Source: Oscillospiraceae bacterium (lineage in GTDB: Bacteria; Bacillota; Clostridia; Oscillospirales; JAAYOS01). Taken from it: 64,000 nucleotides of DNA. The stretch covers positions 186,001-250,000 of the forward strand of contig JAISEG010000002.1 in the NCBI GenBank assembly GCA_031264245.1, in the 5' to 3' direction. The notes beneath the pieces are model-generated. The model did not search any database. It saw only the letters and a program-made list of their open reading frames with translations, and had not been told where the DNA came from. Made by a program: the position numbers and the translations under genes. This document shows, in pieces, positions 18,036 to 25,994 of the stretch (positions are counted from its first letter, which is position 1; every line of letters begins with the position of its first letter).

Positions 18036-19556
18036 CTATTCGGCGGGCTTCATCGTCGGGAAAAGCAGTACGTCACGTATGGACGCGCTGCCGGTAAACA
18101 GCATTATCATCCTGTCAAGCCCCAGCCCCATGCCCCCTGTGGGCGGCATACCGTACTCCATCGCGGTGACAAAATCCTCGTCTATCTCGAATTCGCCCTC
18201 TATGGCCTTCTTCTTCGCCTGCTCCACGAATCTCTCCCGCTGATCCACCGGGTCGTTCAGCTCTGTGAAGGCGTTGCCCATCTCCCGTCCGAAGATGAAC
18301 GCTTCGAAGCGCTGGGTCAATCTTCCGTCATACTCCGTCTTTTTCGCGAGCGGGGATATCTCGATCGGATAATCCGTGATAAAGGTCGGCTGTATGAGCT
18401 TGTCCTCCACATACCGCTCAAAGAACAGATTGATTATATCTCCCCGCCTGTGCTCATCCTCGTAGTGTATTTCATGCTCATCCGCCAGCGCCTTCGCCGC
18501 CTCGTCCGTCCCGACCGCGTCGAAATCCACGCCGGAAAATTCCCTTATCGAGCCTATCATCGTCATCCGCTTCCACGGGGTGCCGAGGTCAATCTCCGTC
18601 CCCTGATAGACAAGCCTTCCGTCCTCGCACAGCTCCGCCGCCACAGCGGCGTACAGAGCTTCACACAGCTCCATCATACCGTTGTAGTCGGTGTACGCCT
18701 GGTACATCTCAATCATAGTAAACTCGGGGTTGTGCTTTACGGACATCCCCTCGTTTCTGAATATGCGCCCTATTTCAAACACTCTCTCAAACCCGCCGAT
18801 AATAAGCCTCTTTAGGTATAGCTCCAGCTCGACCCGCAAAACCATGTCTATGTCGAGGGTGTTGTGGTGGGTGCGGAAGGGGCGCGCGGCGGCGTTTGTG
18901 GCGTGATTGTGGAGCACCGGGGTCTCCACCTCCATAAATCCTCTGACCATCAGCTCCCTTCTTACTATCTCGATTATTTTCGCCCTCTTATAGAAGGTCT
19001 CGCGCACCTCCGCGTTCATTATCAAATCCAGATAGCGCTGACGGTAGCGGAGGTCCGTATCCTTTAGCCCGTGAAACTTTTCCGGAAGCGGTCTGAGCGA
19101 CTTTGACAGAAGGACGACCTCGTCCGCCTTTACCGAAACCTCGCCGGTCTTGGTCTTAAATACCTCGCCGGTCACACCCACTATGTCCGCTATGTCGTAT
19201 TTTTTGAAGCGGGCATATTCCTCCGCGCCTATCCCGTCCGCCCTCACATAGACCTGTATATTCCCCGCCCTGTCCGCAAGGTCGCAGAAGGACGCCTTTC
19301 CCATGCCGCGCTTCGACATGAGCCGCCCGCTTATTTTGACGGTCTTCCCCTCAAGCCGGTCGTAGCCGCCCTTGATATCCGCCGAGAGGTGGGTCTGGTC
19401 AAATATAGTCCGGTCAAACGGGTCGAGCCCTATCTCCTGAAGCTCCCGAAGCTTGTCCCTGCGTATTTGAAGCAGCTCGGACAGCTCCTCCGCCGTCTGC
19501 CCGCGGTCTGTCTCCGGGTTTACCGTCTCCGGATTTACTACGTTGTCCTGCGGCAT
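18036..19556 (-). CDS. lysS: Lysyl-tRNA synthetase (class II)
   Basis: This enzyme charges tRNA-Lys. The product has 506 residues. An OB-fold anticodon-binding domain (about 60-170, with KISGRLMSKRGMGKASF) precedes the class II core, with motif 2 FRNEGMSVKHNPEFTMIEMYQAYTD split around residue 275 and motif 3 GLGLDRM near 485. The ATG at 19556 has GAGAGGA 9 nt upstream; the longer frame would begin at TTG 19574. It follows greA, the common Firmicute order, but a terminator lies between them. Confidence 0.97.
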   Translation of the reverse strand: MPQDNVVNPETVNPETDRGQTAEELSELLQIRRDKLRELQEIGLDPFDRTIFDQTHLSADIKGGYDRLEGKTVKISGRLMSKRGMGKASFCDLADRAGNIQVYVRADGIGAEEYARFKKYDIADIVGVTGEVFKTKTGEVSVKADEVVLLSKSLRPLPEKFHGLKDTDLRYRQRYLDLIMNAEVRETFYKRAKIIEIVRRELMVRGFMEVETPVLHNHATNAAARPFRTHHNTLDIDMVLRVELELYLKRLIIGGFERVFEIGRIFRNEGMSVKHNPEFTMIEMYQAYTDYNGMMELCEALYAAVAAELCEDGRLVYQGTEIDLGTPWKRMTMIGSIREFSGVDFDAVGTDEAAKALADEHEIHYEDEHRRGDIINLFFERYVEDKLIQPTFITDYPIEISPLAKKTEYDGRLTQRFEAFIFGREMGNAFTELNDPVDQRERFVEQAKKKAIEGEFEIDEDFVTAMEYGMPPTGGMGLGLDRMIMLFTGSASIRDVLLFPTMKPAE

Positions 19557-19660
19557 AACATTATATCCTCTCAATCCGTTTATTCAAAATAAACTCAAAC
19601 TCCTAACCAATTTGCGAATTTTAAAGGGCAATATACCTGAAACTCTCCGCAAATTGGTAC

Positions 19661-19690
19661 AAAAAGGCATTTTCGGCGTATCGCCAAAAA
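19661..19690 (-). terminator. Probable terminator after greA
   Basis: On the minus strand TTTTGGCG-ATA-CGCC-GAAAA forms a hairpin with one bulged base, followed by TGCCTTTTT. It starts about 12 nt beyond the greA stop. A wider inverted repeat ACCAATTTGCG/CGCAAATTGGT occupies 19603-19658 just beyond. Confidence 0.6.
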
Positions 19691-19702
19691 CGCCCCCTGT
19701 CT

Positions 19703-20185
19703 CTATCTGCTTATTTCAAGTACCTTAAAGCTCATCACACCGACCGGCGCTTCAAAGGAAACTACCTCGCCCTCCCTCGCGCCCACAAGCGCCATACCCA
19801 GAGGGGATTCGTCAGAAATGCGGTTGTCGGAGGGATTCGCCTCCTTGGAGCCGACAAGCCTGTATTTAAGCTCCCTCTCATTTTTCTGGTCGTAGAGCCT
19901 GACGGTACAGCCTATGTCGACAACATCCTTTTGCATGGTGCTCTCGTCGATAATGATCGCGTGAGCCAATATGTCCTCAATTTCCGCGATACGGGAATAA
20001 AGCTTTCCCTGTTCGTTCTTGGCCTCGTCATATTCGCTGTTCTCAGAGAGGTCTCCAAAGGAGCGCGCTTCCTTTATCTGCTCCGCGACTTCCCTCTCAC
20101 GAACTGTTTTTGAGTAATGAAGCTCCTGTTCATATTCCTTATATCTCTCTCTTGTAAGCTTGTGAACCTTTTCTGTCTGTAACAT
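19703..20185 (-). CDS. greA: Transcription elongation factor GreA
   Basis: GreA rescues backtracked RNA polymerase by stimulating transcript cleavage. The 160-residue sequence has the N-terminal antiparallel coiled coil with the functional tip ARSFGDLSENSEYDEAKNEQ (about 39-58, containing the catalytic D and E residues) and a C-terminal FKBP-like domain ending SFKVLEIS. The insertion DQKNERELKYRLVGSKEA is normal for the family. AAAGAAAGGAAA precedes the ATG. It has a strong promoter at 20244-20272. Confidence 0.97.
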   Translation of the reverse strand: MLQTEKVHKLTRERYKEYEQELHYSKTVREREVAEQIKEARSFGDLSENSEYDEAKNEQGKLYSRIAEIEDILAHAIIIDESTMQKDVVDIGCTVRLYDQKNERELKYRLVGSKEANPSDNRISDESPLGMALVGAREGEVVSFEAPVGVMSFKVLEISR

Positions 20186-20243
20186 AATCCGTTTCCTTTC
20201 TTTAGGGAGGCTGCCACGCTATTGCACCAATTATTAAGATATA

Positions 20244-20272
20244 ATTATAATTACTGTTATGCAAAAAGTCAA
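20244..20272 (-). promoter_or_regulatory. Sigma-A promoter for greA
   Basis: On the minus strand TTGACT and TATAAT are spaced by 17 bases. The predicted start site near 20237 leaves a leader of about 50 nt before greA. Confidence 0.75.
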
Positions 20273-20329
20273 TAGCGTTAACCGCTCAATACAAAATTAC
20301 AATGAATGTGCGTCTATTTATTTACTGCT

Positions 20330-20375
20330 CCCCCAACTAATCCATGCCGGGCTAAACGCAAGGTTTAGTTGGGGG
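20330..20375. repeat. Inverted repeat across the end of the 267-residue unknown gene
   Basis: CCCCCAACTAA and TTAGTTGGGGG form an 11-bp stem with a 24-nt loop. The repeat includes the last codons and stop of the minus-strand gene that ends at 20352. No clear U-run follows on either strand, so a terminator is possible but not compelling. Confidence 0.4.
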
Positions 20376-21155
20376 GCAATAGATAATCTCTTCTACCCGG
20401 ATATCTTCATTTTTTATCGCGCCCGCCCCGTACAGCGCCGTCAGCAGCGTCTGCCTGTCGTACCCGTTGAATTTCTCGTAGGGGTCCGCGGTATCCACCA
20501 GCACATCCTCCACCGCCGTCAGGCCTTCGTTCGTGTATTCCTCGCAGAGCACAAGCGCGCGCGGTCTTTTCGTCACCTTAAGCTCGGCGGCGGGCGGCTG
20601 ATAAATTATATAGAAATCAGCCGTACACGCGACCTCCGCGGTCATGTTCACCGACAGCCCATAGTCAAAGCGCAGCGATTCGCAGTAGCCCTCTCCCCCG
20701 CTTCTCAGGCATATCGACAGCTTCCCCACCCTTGGCGCCAAATATCTGACCGCCCTGTCCAAATCGGAGGACGCCCGGGTTGCAAAGATGGAGACGGCGC
20801 CGCCCTTCGTCTCCTCCAGGCACTTCTCCGCTATAAGCCCCGCCGCTCCCGTAAGAAGCTTTTTCCTGTCCGGCAGACGCAGACCGCTCTCGTGAAATAT
20901 GCGGCTGTGAGCGAGACCCTCCGGGTATATCACCTCGGTTATCCCACTCCCCAAAATAAGCTCCGCCGCGGCGATATACCTCTTCTCGGTGAGCCTCTCC
21001 TTCTCGTCGGAGAACCCGGCTATATTCACCGACAGCGCGCTGACCTTAAAGTCCGGAATTTCTTCGGCGCTCACCCCAAGGCTCCTGTCAAACCGCCCGA
21101 AAAACCGCTTAAACCTGTTTCGCGGCAAAGCAATGGCGTCTATAATCGCAAACAT
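20352..21155 (-). CDS. Unknown 267-residue cytoplasmic protein
   Basis: I do not recognise this protein. It begins MFAIIDAIALPRNRFKRFF and has no signal peptide or membrane segment. The middle (about 70-185) alternates helices and strands (RYIAAAELILGSGITEVIYP, AVSIFATRASSDLDRAV, KLSICLRSG), as in a Rossmann-like alpha/beta fold, and ADFYIIYQPP and RALVLCEEYT follow. A nucleotide-binding GxGxxG loop is not evident. It lies between the S41 peptidase and greA. Codon use looks like that of its neighbours. Probably real, function unknown. Confidence 0.75.
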   Translation of the reverse strand: MFAIIDAIALPRNRFKRFFGRFDRSLGVSAEEIPDFKVSALSVNIAGFSDEKERLTEKRYIAAAELILGSGITEVIYPEGLAHSRIFHESGLRLPDRKKLLTGAAGLIAEKCLEETKGGAVSIFATRASSDLDRAVRYLAPRVGKLSICLRSGGEGYCESLRFDYGLSVNMTAEVACTADFYIIYQPPAAELKVTKRPRALVLCEEYTNEGLTAVEDVLVDTADPYEKFNGYDRQTLLTALYGAGAIKNEDIRVEEIIYCPPTKPCV

Positions 21156-21266
21156 CCGTATATTTTCCCCCGTGTATATTTTTGCCTCCGGCTTCTATGT
21201 GCAAATATATTCAGGTGACGCAATATATATTCGGATTATGCCCCGGCGGTTAAACAGCAATTTGGT

Positions 21267-22490
21267 TTATCCCTCGGCGCGTTTGGCCTCGTAGGTTATT
21301 ATCTCCGTTTTCAACACCTCGATCGCCTTTTGCAGCTGATTGTCCTCGCTGTGCTCGAGCATCAGGTAATTCCCTTCAAAATTCAGCTTCACCTCATAGT
21401 CCGGCGTAACTCCCGTGCCTATCAGGCTCACTCCGTTCGGGGTAAAATACTCGTTTGTGGATATGTTGATGGCGCTGCCGTCGGACAGCGGCTTTGTCAC
21501 CTGGGAGTACCCCTTTCCGGTCGTCGCCGTGCCGATAACCGACGCCTTTCCGTACTCCTGCAACGCCGCCGCAAAGAACTCCGCCGCGCTGTAGGAGTTT
21601 GAGTTTATAATGACCGTCATGGGCAGGTCGATCTCATTTTCGTCCGAGTGATCCACGCTTGCGTTTCCGTGCTTATCCCGCATTGTAAAGAGAACCCCCT
21701 GCGGGCACAGCAGATCGAGCATGGACACCATGACGTCCTTCATCCCGCCCGGGTTGTCCCTGACGTCAAATACAAAGCCCTCAACGCCCGCTTCGAGTAA
21801 TTTTGCCACAGCGTCGGTAAAATTGATGTCGACACGGCTGTCAAAGTTATCAATTTTTACATAACCGACATTGCCCTCAAGTATCTCGGAGGTCACCGCG
21901 TTTATGAGATAGGATTTCCTCATGACATTTACGTTTCTCGGCGTGTCCTCACCCCGCGAAATAACCCCCAGCGTCACCTCGGTGTCCTCTTCGCCCCGAA
22001 CCTTCATCACTGTAGCCTGATAACCGATATCCTTTACAAGCTCTCCGTCCACCGACAAAATTTTGTCGTATTTTTTAAGCCCCGCGGTTTCGGCGGGCGA
22101 GCCGGCGTTGACCTTTGCCACTGTGAGCGCGCCGCCCTCCTCGTCGTATACAACGGTCACTCCGATGCCTATCTGCTCGTTTCTCATGCTCAGCTGATAA
22201 TCGGCGTAATTCTTGGCGCTCATATAAAAGGACCACCTGTCCCCCGTAGCGGCAACCATACCGTCAGCGGCGCCGTCCGCCAAAGCCTCATCATCATATT
22301 CCCCGACATAGTAATTTGTTATTATATCGTGTATATCGGCCAGCTTCTGGAGATAAGCGCTCTTATCCTTTTCACTCGAAAGCTGGGCGGCAAAAATATT
22401 TTCAACAGAGAGGAAGGTAATCGTAAAGGTCAGCGCCGCCACCAATATCATAATACCCGCGATAGTCGCTATGTTAAATCTTTTCTTCAT
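21267..22490 (-). CDS. C-terminal processing peptidase, S41 family (CtpA/PrcA type)
   Basis: A secreted or membrane-anchored serine protease of 407 residues. A transmembrane or signal segment lies at about 7-28. A PDZ domain at about 95-180 includes TAGLKKYDKILSVDGE. The S41 domain carries FVFDVRDNPGG, the catalytic Ser in NSNSYSAAEFFAAAL and the Lys in TTGKGYSQV. The ATG at 22490 has GAAAGG 9 nt upstream; the longer frame upstream is untranslated leader. In Clostridia, ftsE-ftsX-M23-S41 is a recurrent set, which suggests work on cell-wall hydrolases or their regulators. Confidence 0.93.
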   Translation of the reverse strand: MKKRFNIATIAGIMILVAALTFTITFLSVENIFAAQLSSEKDKSAYLQKLADIHDIITNYYVGEYDDEALADGAADGMVAATGDRWSFYMSAKNYADYQLSMRNEQIGIGVTVVYDEEGGALTVAKVNAGSPAETAGLKKYDKILSVDGELVKDIGYQATVMKVRGEEDTEVTLGVISRGEDTPRNVNVMRKSYLINAVTSEILEGNVGYVKIDNFDSRVDINFTDAVAKLLEAGVEGFVFDVRDNPGGMKDVMVSMLDLLCPQGVLFTMRDKHGNASVDHSDENEIDLPMTVIINSNSYSAAEFFAAALQEYGKASVIGTATTGKGYSQVTKPLSDGSAINISTNEYFTPNGVSLIGTGVTPDYEVKLNFEGNYLMLEHSEDNQLQKAIEVLKTEIITYEAKRAEG

Positions 22491-22561
22491 CACATCAAGC
22501 CTTTCGCTTATAATACGCTGTTTTGTATAATAAGCCCCGGGGCAGTCAAGTACCCCGAGGC

Positions 22562-22785
22562 ACATTATACCATAGGCGTTTACGCCGTAATGGTATATTT
22601 ATTTAATCGGCGTATAATGTCCACTTGTGGACATTATACCACAGGCGCGGAGCGCCGCAGTGGTATATTTGTTTGATTGGCGTATAATGTCCACCTGTGG
22701 ACATTATACCATAGGCGTTTACGCCGCAGTGGTATATTTATTTAATCGCGGTATAATAGCCGCTTTGCGGCTATTATACTAAATA
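22562..22785. repeat. Tandem REP-like palindromic array, three units and a partial
   Basis: Three units of 69-70 bases start at 22562, 22631 and 22701, with a truncated fourth at 22771. Each unit holds two hairpins: TACCATAGGCG/CGCCG-TGGTA and the perfect palindrome GTATAATGTCCAC/GTGGACATTATAC (GTATAATAGCCGC/GCGGCTATTATAC in the last), joined by an ATTTATTTAATCG linker. Compensatory changes (GGCGTTTACGCC versus GGCGCGGAGCGCC) keep the stems. The array fills the gap between the M23 and S41 genes and matches a second array at 49360-49510. Bases 22786-22897 are AT-rich with nothing else seen. Confidence 0.85.
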
Positions 22786-22897
22786 CTAAATATAATCGGC
22801 ATATTAAGTTTAGTCGATTATAATACGGTCTTAAATAAATATCAAGTCTATTATAGCTAATAATCAAATAAATATTTATCGTTAATTGCAAAGCGTT

Positions 22898-24085
22898 CTA
22901 TGACTTCTTAAAAAATTGCATGGGATTGATGTATGTTCCGTTTTTACTTATTCCAAAGTGCAGGTGCGGTCCGGTCGAATACCCAGTAGACCCGACAAGT
23001 CCGATCTTCTCACCCTTTTTAACATCCGCGCCCTTTTTTGTAAGTATCTGCGACATATGTCCGTATAATGTGGTATATCCGCCGCCGTGATCGATAACGA
23101 CATAGTTCCCATAGCCGTTGTTCCACCCCGCGATTATAACGTTTCCGCTGTTCGAGGCGACTATCGTCGTGCCCTTGGGCGCTGCTATATCCGTGCCGGT
23201 GTGCGCGGTGTATTTCTTGAGCACCGGATGGTATCTGTTTGGATTGAACTCGGAGGTGACGGTGTAGTATCCCGGAAGCGGCCAGCCCCATTCGCCGCCC
23301 ACATAGACGGAGAGCTTTGCCAGCTCCTTTATCATCTTGTTGACTTCGGCTTCGGCTTCCCTTTCCGCCTTCTGCGCGGCTTCCAGGGCAGCCTTGTACT
23401 CCGCCTCATCCGCCTCAAGCTCGGTTATGAAATTGGCCTGCTCCTCATACCTCTGTTCAGCCTCAAGCTTTTGCCCCTCAAGCTCCGCCTTTATCGCGGC
23501 GTGCTCGGTCCTGTCCTGCTCAAGCTCGGTTTTTGCTGTAACTATCTCTTCGCGTATTTTCCCAAGCTTCGCCATCAGCTGCTTGTCATATTCGATGATA
23601 TCGTTGATAACCGACGTCCTGCTGAGCAGGTCGGAAAAGCTCTCCGCCTTGAGCAGCACTCCCCAGTACGAAGCGGAGCGGTTCTCCTCCATCGCGCGGA
23701 CCCGCTGCTTGAACAGCGCGTACTCGGCGGCTTCCTCAGCCTCGGCCGCGGCAATTTCACTCTCCTTCACCGCTATCTGTTCGTCAAACGCAGCAATAAG
23801 CTGGGTGGCGTTTTCGATCTGCGATTCGATGACGGAAATCTGCTGGTCAAGCGCCTTTTTCTGACTTATGGCGTTATTTTTCTCCTTTTGAAGCTGATTG
23901 AGCTCACTTGTTATGGCGCTCTTTTCATTTTTTAAGCTTGACGCCTTCTTTTTAAGCGCGTCGAGCTCAGCCTGACTCACAGCCCCGGCGGTTCCCACAA
24001 TAGTAACTATTACGGACAGCAGCATAAGCGCCGCCAAAAACAGCGCCAGCGCGGCTGTAATTTTTTTGGAGTGCTTTCTCAACAT
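22898..24085 (-). CDS. Murein hydrolase activator / M23 peptidase with coiled coil (EnvC-like)
   Basis: This exported 395-residue protein has a signal or anchor segment at about 10-35, a long coiled coil at 35-250 and a LytM/M23 domain at about 270-390. The zinc ligands are intact: HTGTDIAAP (H..D), TLYGHM and the HxH of TGPHLHFGI. It is therefore likely an active endopeptidase rather than a pure activator. It lies 64 bases after ftsX. In B. subtilis and streptococci FtsEX drives coiled-coil hydrolases (CwlO, PcsB) of just this build, so it is the probable FtsEX partner. Confidence 0.93.
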   Translation of the reverse strand: MLRKHSKKITAALALFLAALMLLSVIVTIVGTAGAVSQAELDALKKKASSLKNEKSAITSELNQLQKEKNNAISQKKALDQQISVIESQIENATQLIAAFDEQIAVKESEIAAAEAEEAAEYALFKQRVRAMEENRSASYWGVLLKAESFSDLLSRTSVINDIIEYDKQLMAKLGKIREEIVTAKTELEQDRTEHAAIKAELEGQKLEAEQRYEEQANFITELEADEAEYKAALEAAQKAEREAEAEVNKMIKELAKLSVYVGGEWGWPLPGYYTVTSEFNPNRYHPVLKKYTAHTGTDIAAPKGTTIVASNSGNVIIAGWNNGYGNYVVIDHGGGYTTLYGHMSQILTKKGADVKKGEKIGLVGSTGYSTGPHLHFGISKNGTYINPMQFFKKS

Positions 24086-24149
24086 CTCATCATCCTTTCG
24101 CTTTTGCGGGGTATAATCAATTATTGCTCCACTTATAAAAAGTGAATTC

Positions 24150-25037
24150 TTAAACCCTCATAAATTTTCTTATCGTAGTGACGCTTCCGCCGATGCCGAC
24201 AAGGAAGCCCACCCCCATAAACACCAGCAACAGCATAGCCGATATGTCATAAAAGCTGACAAGCGCCCCCATCTGAGTGAGCGCGGGAATATTCTCCGCC
24301 GCAAAGTTGTATATGCCCCACTGACCAAAAAAAGCTATAAGCCCGCCTATAAGCCCGAGAAGGAAGCCCTCAAACACAAACGGCCAGCGGATAAACGAGT
24401 TGGTGGCTCCGACCATTTTCATTATCGCGATCTCCTCCCGCCGGTCAAACGTAGCCAGCTTTACGGTGTTGGAGATAATAAAAACCGACACGGCAGCCAG
24501 GACGGCGGCTAAAATATATGTGATTATGTTAACCGTATTTTTAAGCGTAATTATCCCCTCGGAAATCTCAAAGCTCGCGCTGACCTTGTCTATCCCGCTT
24601 ATCTTCTTCAGTTCCGCGCAGGTCTGCTCCATCAGATTTATATCCTCAACGTAGATACGGTACCTGTGCCGGAGGATATCCTCGCTTTCCAGCCCGTCCA
24701 GCAGGTAGCCGTCGTCGCCGAGACTTTCGTGGTACTGGGCAAACGCCTCGTCCCGCGAAGTAAACTGCGCCGTTTTTACATTTTCGACGGCGTAAATTTT
24801 TGTACCCACCGCCAGCGCCTCGTTTTCCGACAGGGAATCGTCGATAAATACCAGGATTTGGTTGTCGTCCTCCACCTTCTGTATGACCTCGTTGACGTTA
24901 AACGACAAAAGCGCGAAGCTCCCCATTATAATAAGGCACGCCACTATCGCTCCGACAGCGGCAAAGCTTGTAAAGCCGTGCTGTAGTATTCCCTTTATCC
25001 CTTCACGTAAAAAATATAAAAAATTGTAACCCTTCAC
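24150..25037 (-). CDS. ftsX: Cell division ABC permease FtsX
   Basis: This 295-residue membrane partner of FtsE transmits ATP hydrolysis to a periplasmic-side hydrolase. TM1 lies at about 22-45, an extracytoplasmic domain at about 50-170 (with EVIQKVEDDNQILVFIDDSL, typical of FtsX) and three TM helices at about 173-290, with KMVGATNSFIRWPF as the coupling segment. The start is GTG at 25037, where the family N-terminus YNFLYFLREGIKGI begins. Unusually, 276 bases including a MITE-like element separate it from ftsE. Confidence 0.95.
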   Translation of the reverse strand: MKGYNFLYFLREGIKGILQHGFTSFAAVGAIVACLIIMGSFALLSFNVNEVIQKVEDDNQILVFIDDSLSENEALAVGTKIYAVENVKTAQFTSRDEAFAQYHESLGDDGYLLDGLESEDILRHRYRIYVEDINLMEQTCAELKKISGIDKVSASFEISEGIITLKNTVNIITYILAAVLAAVSVFIISNTVKLATFDRREEIAIMKMVGATNSFIRWPFVFEGFLLGLIGGLIAFFGQWGIYNFAAENIPALTQMGALVSFYDISAMLLLVFMGVGFLVGIGGSVTTIRKFMRV

Positions 25038-25201
25038 TATAAAGTTCCATTCCGCCGGTAATTGATTATTGAAAATACCCGGAGTGTTTCATAACCTCAC
25101 GTACGCCGAATTATCCAACACTCCCTTGTTCCTTAAATATGTTATGGCTTTGCCTGCGCGACCGGCATACATCTGGCAAAGCTCTCGTTCTCTTCTTCCT
25201 C

Positions 25202-25308
25202 ACGCCTGTCGAAAAAGAACCATTTTTCACGGACGCGCACTGCGTTTTTGCAGGGACGGCCTTTGGTCGTCCGCCGTCCGCAATTTTCCGGCTTTTTTGA
25301 CACGCTGA
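25202..25308 (-). mobile_element. MITE-like dispersed element, copy 1
   Basis: A non-coding element of about 107 bases in the gap between ftsE and ftsX. Read on the minus strand it begins CAGCGTGTCAAAAAAG and ends CTTTTTCGACAGGCGTG. These ends are imperfect inverted repeats (core TGTC[A/G]AAAAAG). The interior GCCGGAAAATTGCGGAC and GACCAAAGG-CGTCCCTGCAAA recur at 39805-39935 in the opposite orientation. No transposase is encoded. Confidence 0.7.
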
Positions 25309-25313
25309 CAGGT

Positions 25314-25994
25314 TTATACCTGATAGTATCCGCCTGTCCTGTCGCTGACAATTTTCCCTCCGTCCAGCGCGATGACCCGCTTTTCAAAGGAGTTTACTAT
25401 GTCGCGCTCATGCGTTACCGCGATTATTGTGGTGCCCAGCTGGTTTATTTTTTCAAGCAGCTGCATAATTTCCTGTGACCTGAGCGGGTCGAGATTCCCC
25501 GTCGGCTCGTCCGCGATAATGACCCTGGGATTATTTATAAGCGCCCGCGCAATTGAAACCCTCTGCTTCTCTCCGCCGGAGAGCTCGCCGGGGCGGCTTT
25601 TCGCTTTGTGGGCAAGTCCGACAAGCTCCAGTATAACAGGAACCCTTTCCGCGATCTTCTTTGGGCTTGCACCTATTACCCTCATCGCGAACGCGACGTT
25701 TTCATACACGTTTTTGTTGTCAATAAGCCTGAAGTCCTGAAATACGACCCCAAGCGTCCTTCTAAGCTTCGGTATCTGTGACTCCCTTATATTCAGGAGG
25801 TTGAATCCGTTTACAAGCAGCTTGCCGTCGGTGAGCTGCTCCTCCGCCGTAATCAGCTTTACGACGGTGGATTTTCCGGAGCCGGACGGGCCGACCAAAA
25901 ACACAAACTCACCGTCGTCTATCCGTATGTCTATGCCTTTAAGCGCCTTTGTGCCGTTGTCGTATGATTTGTAGATGTTTGCAAAGCGAACCAT
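25314..25994 (-). CDS. ftsE: Cell division ATP-binding protein FtsE
   Basis: The 226-residue ABC ATPase of the FtsEX complex. Walker A is GPSGSGKST at about 35-43, the Q-loop VFQDFRLIDNKNVYEN is the FtsE type, the signature LSGGEKQRVSIARAL is near 138, and Walker B is VIIADEPTGNLD. The ATG overlaps the stop of the upstream PucR-type gene by one base (TAATG), so the two are translationally coupled. A MITE-like element follows before ftsX. Confidence 0.96.
   Translation of the reverse strand: MVRFANIYKSYDNGTKALKGIDIRIDDGEFVFLVGPSGSGKSTVVKLITAEEQLTDGKLLVNGFNLLNIRESQIPKLRRTLGVVFQDFRLIDNKNVYENVAFAMRVIGASPKKIAERVPVILELVGLAHKAKSRPGELSGGEKQRVSIARALINNPRVIIADEPTGNLDPLRSQEIMQLLEKINQLGTTIIAVTHERDIVNSFEKRVIALDGGKIVSDRTGGYYQV

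Noticed and set aside
22562-22785. Possible CRISPR array
   Set aside because: The whole unit repeats, there are no unique spacers of constant length, and no cas genes are in the window.
25142-25387. Small minus-strand frame reading SVSKKPENCGR through the ftsE-ftsX gap
   Set aside because: The same peptide appears in several frames of the copy at 39805, so it is a translation of the MITE-like element, not a gene.
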